Shown one piece after another: positions 55,715 through 64,000 of a stretch of DNA of 64,000 nt (position 1 is the stretch's first letter; the number at the start of each line of letters is the position of its first letter). Both the position numbers and the translations under genes were made by a program. The notes beneath the pieces are model-generated. The model was not told where the DNA came from and made no database searches. It was given only the letters and a program-made list of their open reading frames with translations. The DNA comes from Piscicola geometra (lineage: Eukaryota > Annelida > Clitellata > Hirudinida > Piscicolidae), in NCBI GenBank assembly GCA_943735955.1, contig OX030965.1, positions 828,501 to 892,500 of the forward strand, read 5' to 3'.

Positions 55715-56929
55715 TTGTTGTTGTCGCTTGTAGTTCTTTTTCCTAATCCGCGTGACCGAACCATTCTGGTCTTATGCAGAGAAGGTAGGTGAACACCTCC
55801 CCCCCCTCTCTCTTGGAGCCTCATCGCATTGATCGGTGTGGATGAGCTCCTCTCTCTCTTTCCTGCTGCTCTTGCAGTCCCAGAAGTGGTCTGGGTTGGT
55901 CTCCACTTCACCACACAGCTCACAGGTGGCGTCTTCATTCAGGATTTTTCTTCGGTAGAACGCTGTGGCTGGACAGTGGCCGCTGCGTAGCTGGGCCAGA
56001 AGTGTCTCTGCTCGCCTACCGGTGCCATCTTCCCTTTTCAATGGGGCACCGTAGATTCGCTTTCGTCTGGGATCCAACAGCTCAGAAAGTTTCATACTTC
56101 TTTTGAGGATACTCTTGATTGCCGACCACGTGACAGACTGTGGTTGCTCGCCTTGGCTTGCGGTGAGTGCGGCTTTGTCTGCCGCCTCGTTACCTTGAAC
56201 ACCAGTGTGTCCAGGAATCCACTGTACTGTCAACTCATTGCTTCGGCTGGCTTTCATGAGATCCTTTTTTGTCCTACTGAGCTGCGGATCGTCGAATCTT
56301 GCTGTGTTCCGTAGACTTTCGACACTTCCTTTACTGTCGGTGAAGATGGTCGCTCTGCCTGACTGGTGCTCAACGATCCACTTTGCTACTAAGCTGATGG
56401 CTCGGAGTTCAGCATCATGGGCTGTACAGAGTACCCCTGCTGCTTCCATCCAGACGTCACTAACCACCTCACCCTCCATAACCACCACTGCACTTCCACC
56501 ATTCTTGTTGTTGTCGCCTACAGACCCATCAGTGTACATGACCACTCCCCCTTCCTGCTTACGTAGCATAATTGTATTCTCAACATCAGCCTGGAGCACC
56601 TCTTTTGCGGACTTTTTGTTGGCTCCACCTGAGAGTTCACTGCACAGCTGAAGTGCAAGTGCCTCCTCCCATGGTTTAGGTCTGATGCGAGTGAAGAGTT
56701 CACGAATGGCCTCATTGCCTGTGATCTGGGCCAATGCACTTCTGGAGTCCTCTCGCCAGCCTTTGTTTCGCTTGTAGCAATTCGGAACATGCTTGTCAGC
56801 TGTCACACGTAGTGGGTGGTGTTCATCCAGCCTCAGCGTTCTCTCATAGGCTCTCAAAGTCAGCATACAACCCTTAATCCTTGCCAGCACAATGTCCGCC
56901 TCCCGCCACACTGCTTCATCGGGTCATGT
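55715..56929 (-). pseudogene. RNase H LINE fragment, copy B
   Basis: 379 codons open (55,772-56,911): RNase H with YTDGS, DAELRAI, FTDSKG and NEAAD, then the CELCGE...HFWDC knuckle. Lacks the reverse transcriptase and any ATG at the 5' end of the frame, so it is a truncated copy despite the clean frame. Its 3' side on the minus strand ends ACAACAACAAC and passes directly into the 9-bp array (AACTACACC). The 5' side (56,925-57,018) is a short segment unlike copy A. Confidence 0.88.
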
Positions 56930-57018
56930 AGGGGGGAGAGGTGGCGCTTTTGAGGTCCTCTTCGTGCCCGAAGGCAGCCAACGACGCCGCGTGAAGGCGG
57001 GACCATATAGCCGTTGAG

Positions 57019-57405
57019 TTGGTGTAGTTGGTGCAGTTGGTGTAGTTGGTGCAGTTGGTGCAGTTGGTGTAGTTGGTGCAGTTGGTGTAGTTAGTGTAGT
57101 TGGTGCAATTGGTGTAGTTGGTGTAGTTGGTGCAGTTGGTGTAGTTAGTGCAGTTGGTGCAGTTGGTGTAGTTGGTGCAGTTGGTGTAGTTGGTGCAGTT
57201 GGTGTAGTTGGTGCAGTTGGTGTAGTTGGTACAGTTGGTGTAGTTAGTGTAGTTGGTGCAGTTGGTGTAGTTGGTGCAGTTGGTGTAGTTAGTGTATTTG
57301 GTGCAGTTGGTGTAGTTGGTGTAGTTAGTGTATTTGGTGTAGTTGGTGCAGTTGGTGTAGTTAGTGCAGTTGGTGCAGTTGGTGCAGTTGGTGTAGTTGG
57401 TGTAG
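57019..57405. repeat. 9-bp array, middle block
   Basis: Same GTTGGTG(T/C)A units between the two LINE cassettes. Confidence 0.95.
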
Positions 57406-58620
57406 TTGTTGTTGTCGCTTGTAGTTCTTTTTCCTAATCCGCGTGACCGAACCATTCTGGTCTTATGCAGAGAAGGTAGGTGAACACCTCCCCCCCCTCT
57501 CTCTTGGAGCCTCATCGCATTGATCGGTGTGGATGAGCTCCTCTCTCTCTTTCCTGCTGCTCTTGCAGTCCCAGAAGTGGTCTGGGTTGGTCTCCACTTC
57601 ACCACACAGCTCACAGGTAGCGTCTTCATTCAGGATTTTTCTTCGGTAGAACGCTGTGGCTGGACAGTGGCCGCTGCGTAGCTGGGCCAAGAGTGTCTCT
57701 GCTCGCCTACCGGTGCCATCTTCCCTTTTCAGTGGGGCACCGTAGATTCGCTTTCGTCTGGGATCCAACAGCTCAGAAAGTTTCATACTTCTTTTGAGGA
57801 TACTCTTGATTGCCGACCACGTGACAGACTGTGGTTGCTCGCCTTGGCTTGCGGTGAGTGCGGCTTTGTCTGCCGCCTCGTTACCTTGAACACCAGTGTG
57901 TCCAGGAATCCACTGTACTGTCAACTCATTGCTTCGGCTGGCTTTCATGAGATCCTTTTTTGTCCTACTGAGCTGCGGATCGTCGAATCTTGCTGTGTTC
58001 CGTAGACTTTCGACACTTCCTTTACTGTCGGTGAAGATGGTCGCTCTGCCTGACTGGTGCTCAACGATCCACTTTGCTACTAAGCTGATGGCTCGGAGTT
58101 CAGCATCATGGGCTGTACAGAGTACCCCTGCTGCTTCCATCCAGAAGTCACTAACCACCTCACCCTCCATAACCACCACTGCACTTCCACCATTCTTGTT
58201 GTTGTCGCCTACAGACCCATCAGTGTACATGACCACTCCCCCTTCCTGCTTACGTAGCATAATTGTATTCTCAACATCAGCCTGGAGCACCTCTTTTGCG
58301 GACTTTTTGTTGGCTCCACCTGAGAGTTCACTGCACAGCTGAAGTGCAAGTGCCTCCTCCCATGGTTTAGGTCTGATGCGAGTGAAGAGTTCACGAATGG
58401 CCTCATTGCCTGTGATCTGGGCCAATGCACTTCTGGAGTCCTCTCGCCAGCCTTTGTTTCGCTTGTAGCAATTCGGAACATGCTTGTCAGCTGTCACACG
58501 TAGTGGGTGGTGTTCATCCAGCCTCAGCGTTCTCTCATAGGCTCTCAAAGTCAGCATACAACCCTTAATCCTTGCCGGCACAATGTCCGCCTCCCGCCAC
58601 ACTGCTTCATCGGGTCATGT
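57406..58620 (-). pseudogene. RNase H LINE fragment, copy C
   Basis: Same cassette as copy B shifted by 1,691 bp; the two differ at only a few positions (for example Leu/Pro and Val/Phe changes). Identical truncation and junctions show that the cassette was duplicated after insertion, not inserted twice. Confidence 0.88.
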
Positions 58621-58709
58621 AGGGGGGAGAGGTGGCGCTTTTGAGGTCCTCTTCGTGCCCGAAGGCAGCCAACGACGCCGCGTGAAGGCGGGACCATATA
58701 GCCGTTGAG

Positions 58710-58926
58710 TTGGTGTAGTTGGTGTAGTTGGTGCAGTTGGTGTAGTTGGTGCAGTTGGTGCAGTTGGTGTAGTTGGTGCAGTTGGTGTAGTTAGTGTAGT
58801 TGGTGCAATTGGTGTAGTTGGTGTAGTTGGTGTAGTTGGTGCAGTTGGTGTAGTTGGTGTAGTTAGTGTATTTGGTGCAGTTGGTGTAGTTGGTGTAGTT
58901 GGTGCAGTTGGTGTAGTTGGTGCAGT
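58710..58926. repeat. 9-bp array, right block
   Basis: Last block of GTTGGTG(T/C)A units before unique sequence resumes. Confidence 0.95.
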
Positions 58927-59174
58927 TGTCTAATAAGTGGGTCTGCGACAATGATAAGTAGACTAGAAACTGATGAGAAATTTCAATTATATATAAAGGA
59001 AGGGTAAGTTATTGAGAAAAAGCAACAACAAACAAAATACAGAAAGTTTGGAAATTGTATTAATTATTTTTCTTTAGCCATATCTTCCCAATTTTTTCCC
59101 TTTTTTAAATCAAGAAAAAAAGTATTAAAAAAATATAATTTTAACATATTCAAAAAACTATTAAAAGTAGTTAA

Positions 59175-59541
59175 TTCATAACCAACAAAACATCAAACAA
59201 ACAACTGCGTTCATCTTCATCTCTTCTCCTCAACCAAGAATCCACTACAAACAACATCTCAAAAAGAGCATTCCGTCACGCAGCTCCAACAACTTGGAAT
59301 GCCCTTCCACCTGCACTTCGCAACATCAACCAATTTTCGACTTTCAAAGCCAAACTGAAAACTCATTATTTTAACTTAGCTTATCACTCATAATAATTAC
59401 TCCATGCTACTCTTTGCTTTCCTTTTTATGACATCACTATTATCATTATTTGTATTTCTTTATTGCATTACGACGTAGTGAGAGCGCTTCAGTTGCGTGC
59501 CCGGGCGCTATACAAAAACGACAATTATTATTATTATTATT
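59175..59541 (+). pseudogene. L2-like LINE 3' end, short copy
   Basis: Starts at the same base (TCATAACCAACAAAACATC) as 33,752-34,107 and is almost identical to it, ending in (ATT)n. Confidence 0.85.
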
Positions 59542-59544
59542 AAT

Positions 59545-60465
59545 TCATTTGTAAAAAAAATTCAATTTACAAATTATAGATTTACTGATTATTTAATCTT
59601 CTGTTAATTTTTTTTCTTGATGTTCCAAAAATGGGAAAATGAGCAAATATGGGTTAAGTGGGTTCCACAAATAGAACACTAGATAATATTTTTCGACTTT
59701 ATTAATTTATTTATATATAAAAAATTCACACAAAACTTAACAATATTTTGCAATTATTTTTTTGTCTATGCAGTAATAATGTAGAGATAATACACATAAT
59801 TTGAGGAATAATTATACTCCTAATTTTACAAATAAATAAGAATTCTTTAATTAATAAGAACTAAAAGTCTAGAATTTCAACAAAATAATGTCATTTCTTT
59901 AACTGTTATACTAAAACATCTTTATCTAAGAAAAAATAGAATAGGTTTGCGCAAGTGTGTTTAGTGGGACACCCCACTATAGGCAGCAGAAGCGTCCAAG
60001 TTTCGAGAGTCGGAGCCAGAGCCGAGTAGGCAAAAAGAAAGAAGCGACTCTGCCAGCCTGCTTAGGCTTGTGACTTTTTGTGACCTCATATTCCTGGGCG
60101 ATAACTCGATGAGCAATCGTATCAAAGAATTGAATACATTTTTGTTGAATTTTCTTGTTCAAAATTAATTAGGGTTGTAGAAAATTAAAATTATTCCTTA
60201 GTTATATTTGTTTTTAAAAGTAAATTTTGATTTATTTCTTACAACAAATGAATGTTCTAACAGTTCATGGAAAATAGTTTATCTTTAAAAATAAAATAAC
60301 GAAACGACATAAATCGTTCAACCGGTCTCCCTATATAGTTTGTTTGTGGCAGAAATATAGAAAAGATTCGACATTTTTATAACAATTCAATAGTTTCTAT
60401 TAAATTAGTGGAAAAAACTAATTTAAAACTATCTGATACCACATTGCGTTGAAACACGATTAAGT
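59545..60465. other. AT-rich DNA
   Basis: No gene or element supported. Either intronic to RSF1 or upstream of it. Confidence 0.45.
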
Positions 60466-60470
60466 TTCGA

Positions 60471-60523
60471 TTTAAAATGTTAATCATTCGATTAACAGTT
60501 AATCGAATGATTAACATTTTAAA
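60471..60523. repeat. Perfect palindrome, 26-bp arms
   Basis: Arms TTTAAAATGTTAATCATTCG plus ATTAAC and its exact complement, separated by one base. It lies about 40 bases from GCAACAGCTCTA, a hAT-like end, so may be subterminal DNA of a relic element. Confidence 0.9.
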
Positions 60524-60579
60524 TTTAAAGTTAATCATTAACTTCTCTAAACACTTTAATCATGCAACAGCTCTAACAA

Positions 60580-60935
60580 AGCAGACACATCCCACGCCAA
60601 TCTATTTCTCATAAATGGATGCATTTTAAAGACTATTAATGAAAGCGTATCGGATGGCTTGTCCGAATTTGTATTATCAGGTTGGTTGTCTGCCTGTCAT
60701 GAATAATAATGCCACAATTAAATAGAACTAAAAGTAAATTCCATTCCCATTACAAATTCAATTAGGCAAAAATGCAAAAAAACTACTTGAAACAATAACA
60801 ACACATTTAACTAACTGTACTGAAGGCACTGTACCATAAATTGAGCTTTGGTTTATTAAGACAATGCTACAGTCGAAGGTTTGAGCACGCCCCTCTTGTA
60901 AGCGCTCCTCTGTGAGGAGGTGTTGCCATGCTGAG
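60580..60935. other. Unassigned DNA
   Basis: Nothing supported. Confidence 0.4.
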
Positions 60936-60937
60936 CC

Positions 60938-61630
60938 GAACAAGTGGAGCTGAACAAGTGGAGCTGAACAAGTGGAGCTGAACAAGTGGAGCCGAACAAG
61001 TGGAGCCGAACAAGTGGAGCTGGACAAGTGGAGCTGAACAAGTGGAGCTGGACAAGTGGAGCTGAACAAGTGGAGCCGAACAAGTGGAGCCGAACAAGTG
61101 GAGCTGGACAAGTGGAGCCGAACAAGTGGAGCCGAACAAGTGGAGCCGAACAAGTGGAGCTGAACAAGTGGAGCTGAACAAGTGGAGCCGAACAAGTGGA
61201 GCTGAACAAGTGGAGCTGAACAAGTGGAGCTGAACAAGTGGAGCTGAACAAGTGGAGCTGAACAAGTGGAGCTGAACAAGTGGAGCTGAACAAGTGGAGC
61301 CGAACAAGTGGAGCCGAACAAGTGGAGCTGAACAAGTGGAGCTGAACAAGTGGAGCTGAACAAGTGGAGCTGAACAAGTGGAGCCGAACAAGTGGAGCCG
61401 AACAAGTGGAGCTGGACAAGTGGAGCCGAACAAGTGGAGCCGAACAAGTGGAGCTGAACAAGTGGAGCTGAACAAGTGGAGCCGAACAAGTGGAGCCGAA
61501 CAAGTGGAGCCGAACAAGTGGAGCTGGACAAGTGGAGCTGGACAAGTGGAGCCGAACAAGTGGAGCTGAACAAGTGGAGCTGAACAAGTGGAGCTGAACA
61601 AGTGGAGCTGAACAAGTGGAGCTGAACAAG
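60938..61630. repeat. 14-bp minisatellite GAACAAGTGGAGCT
   Basis: About 49 units with two variable positions (GAGCT/GAGCC and GAAC/GGAC). Since 14 is not divisible by three, all three minus-strand frames are open for 240-300 codons; these are not genes. Confidence 0.96.
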
Positions 61631-61782
61631 CCTGATGCGAACTAAAATGTTAGGGTTAGGGTTCTGGTTCCTCATATATGTAGATCAGTTTTCAATCAAT
61701 CAATCATTACAAAGCGAACAAAATGGCTCAGCGTTCTGAAGAAAAAGGCCTCGACAGAAAGCTATGAGTGACTTAGTTGAAG

Positions 61783-62333
61783 TTAGAGATGAGGGTAAAG
61801 AATTGCATAAAAGAGGACCACAGTAAGAAAAAGAACGTTAGCAAAAGAGTGTTTAACTAGAAAACGAAAAAAACGTTTAAAGGTCGATGATCTTAGACCA
61901 GATTTAGAGTGTTGTTTAATTAGATTTTTAAGATAAATTGGAGCAGTACAATGAATTTTAAACATATTTAGGCATATTTTAAAAGTCACTCTAGATCTCA
62001 AAGGTAACCAATGTAACAAACGAAGATAAAGAGAAATGTGAGAAAACTTAGGAGCACAAGACGAGCAGCACAATTAAAGGCTTTATTTAGAGGAGCTAAA
62101 GTAGTATCAGGAAGGCCATAGTAAAGAGAGTTGCAATAATCAATCCTGGAGAGAACTAGAGAAGATACAAGAAGTTGCAAGGTAGGATCGTCAAGAAAAG
62201 GAAGAAGCTGTTTAATACGACGAATGTAGAAATAACAAGATTTAGAAACAGAGAGAATTTGAGGAGCTAAAGACAGGCTAGAATAGAAGATATCACCATC
62301 GTGAGACTGGAAGAAAAGGTGGTGGGATTGCAC
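61783..62333 (-). pseudogene. L2/CR1-like LINE, reverse transcriptase C-terminus
   Basis: Minus strand reads SCYFYIRRIKQLLPFLDDPT, LVSSLVLSRIDYCNSLYYGL, LNKAFNCAARLV, then LLHWLPLRSRVTFKICL. Typical end of CR1/L2 reverse transcriptase. Frame shifts present. Confidence 0.85.
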
Positions 62334-62341
62334 TTGTGCAC

Positions 62342-63868
62342 TAGAGGTCGGACCGGGTACCCGATCTGACCGGGTACCCGCGGGACTCCCGCGGGAACGG
62401 GAATGAAAATTAATTTCGGGACGGGAAAAGTCGGGAACCGGGAATAGGTTTTCGGGACGGGAACGGGAACGGAAATCAACTTTCAAATCGGGAACGGGAA
62501 AAGACGGGAACGGGAATCAACTTTTAAATCGGGAACGGGAAAAACGGGAATGACAGTTATTGGGATTGGATTTTTTAACAATGATTTTCCAGCAAACTTC
62601 TAAGTATGGAAATCTTTATTTCATCGATACTCCGTACTTAAAATAAGTATTAAATGCAATAGAAATGTGTAACGAAGCCACCATTGCCAATGTCGAAATC
62701 TCCAACACTACATTTGAAGTTGTTATGGTGAGTCCAAAGATTAGGGAGATTAGAACAAATGGGTGATGATGAAAACTTTTCAGATGAAATCAAAATGGTC
62801 AGTTATATAATTTTAATTTTATAAATTAATACTTTTAATTTGAATGATTAATTTCCAAATGATTGCTCAGTTGATCATTTCGACAAAAGAAAAGATGCCA
62901 TTGATCTTATTCATATGACAGCATGTCTGTTGCATCCCCAGTATGAAAGAATAATAGGAAAAAAGTGTGGGATAGAAAAGAAATGAATACCAAGACTTTC
63001 ATTAGAGAAAATTTAAATCTATTTTGTACAGCCAGACCAAGCTGCAGTGCCGTTGAGAAAAAAAACAAATGATGGTTATTTAAACCTATTATGTTTGTTT
63101 TTATAACGTAAAAATTATAATAAAATTATAATACTAACAAATTATACGAATGATTTTATATTTGCAGTTGTGGAGAATAAGAATGTTGTCAAAAAACATA
63201 TTTCTATCATTATTGAGGAATCAATAATAATGAACGAAGAAAAAAATTCAGAAGAGGATGAATTGTACAAATATTCACAATTACGTCCCAAAAAAATCGA
63301 AGATTATAAAGATGTTTTATTTTATTGGAGTAAAATGAGCAATTTTAAAATACAACAAGAAGTAGCCAAAATTTTGTTTAGTATATCTGCAAGTTATATT
63401 CCCTGTGAACGGAATTTTTCAATATGTGGTCGTTTAACTTCAGACCCAAAATCCTCTCATTTGAAAGCTGAAACTCTTAACGGTTTAACCCGTGTGAAAA
63501 GCAATAAAGACTTGATTGAATTACTCAAAAACAATGACTAACTTCAATACTTTCATTTCAATAAATATTTGAAATTTAAATCGTGTTTTTTTTTAATTTT
63601 ATTAAAAGAAATAATCTCTGACTTTCAAATAATAAATTGTAAGAAATGTTAGAACTAGCAAGTTTGGGACCAGTGAAAACGGCAGCGAAAATGAATAAAA
63701 AAACAAAAAAGTTTCGGGAACGGGTCGGGACCGTGAATCGAGTTGCGGGAACGGAACGGGACGGGAATCGAAATTCTGATGTCCCATCGGGAACGGGACG
63801 GGACGGGAAAACAAATTTCGGGAACGGGACGGGACCGGGAATGAAAAATCGTCCATGTCCGACCTCTA
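62342..63868 (+). mobile_element. hAT transposon, internally deleted, 8-bp duplication
   Basis: Flanks TTGTGCAC at 62,334-62,341 and 63,869-63,876. Inverted ends TAGAGGTCGGAC and GTCCGACCTCTA, with repeated CGGGAACGGGA motifs inside both ends. Encodes part of a hAT transposase, including ACLLHPQYERI and the dimerisation domain at 63,170-63,541. The N-terminal BED and catalytic parts are missing. Confidence 0.93.
63170..63541 (+). pseudogene. hAT transposase dimerisation domain
   Basis: 123 open codons. Reads DVLFYWSKMSNFKIQQEVAK, ILFSISASYIPCERNFS, ICGRLTSDPKSSHLKAETLN, matching the hAT C-terminal domain (YW......L..IA...L.I.AS..P.ER.FS..G.....R..L). No catalytic residues in this fragment. 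Confidence 0.85.
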
Positions 63869-63876
63869 TTGTGCAC

Positions 63877-64000
63877 ACAAATGATGTCACCTGCCAACGT
63901 ATCGCCACGACCAAATTCACTGAATTCGAACACTTCACAGTCAAAATCATCAACACTAAATCCCCAATCAACCTCACAATAATTTACAGACCACCTGGCC
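63877..64000 (+). pseudogene. L2/CR1-like LINE endonuclease fragment
   Basis: Reads TNDVTCQRIATTKFTEFEHF, TVKIINTKSPINLTIIYRPPG, the central part of an L2/CR1 endonuclease. Opposite in strand to the reverse transcriptase fragment on the other side of the hAT element. Runs off the window. Confidence 0.75.

Noticed and set aside
54586..55938. 450-residue NYTNCT minus-strand frame joined to LINE sequence
   Set aside because: 9-bp array plus LINE; shifts from repeat to LINE coding without a start codon of its own.
60758..61675. Three minus-strand frames of 240-305 residues (FSSTCSAPLVQLHL)
   Set aside because: 14-bp minisatellite open in all three frames; no unique domain.

Overview
The window is animal nuclear DNA, most likely from an invertebrate. 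It has spliced genes with GT-AG introns and AATAAA signals, L2/CR1-like, RTE-like and RNase H-bearing LINEs, and hAT, piggyBac and miniature DNA transposons. GC-rich exons sit in AT-rich intergenic DNA. I cannot name the species from sequence alone.

Two conserved genes converge. On the left, plus strand (2.2-9.1 kb), are the last eight exons of IDH3A, the catalytic subunit of mitochondrial NAD-dependent isocitrate dehydrogenase; its first exon(s) are not in the window. On the right, minus strand (54.5 to 35.0 kb), are fifteen exons of an RSF1 homologue, the histone-binding subunit of the RSF (RSF1-SNF2H/ISWI) chromatin remodeller, with a complete PHD finger and the C-terminal stop; its extreme N-terminus is not visible. 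Between them lies a small two-exon gene for a secreted cysteine-rich protein (13.8-14.8 kb, minus) with a TATA box.

The 26 kb between the conserved genes, and the DNA right of RSF1, are built mostly from mobile elements. The clearest structure is a nested stack at 15.4-22.6 kb: a hAT relic holds a piggyBac copy (TTAA on both sides), which holds a 5.1 kb element (8-bp target duplication) whose ends are short tandem iterons and whose body is AT-rich satellite, which holds a 967-bp element (8-bp duplication), which holds an L2-like LINE end. Removing the layers rejoins the older reading frames. Other elements with exact target duplications are at 11.2, 32.2 and 62.3 kb.

Most sizeable introns of both conserved genes are packed with tandem repeats private to that intron (units of 9, 10, 17, 18, 20, 21, 31 bp and others), often running to within a few bases of the splice sites so that repeat units supply splice signals. 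Repeats inside RSF1 exons have unit lengths divisible by three. A LINE next to IDH3A exon 3 supplies most of that exon's upstream splice context, and another LINE fragment is embedded in a 9-bp repeat array and duplicated with it. A 200-base N gap at 45,501-45,700 lies in an RSF1 intron.
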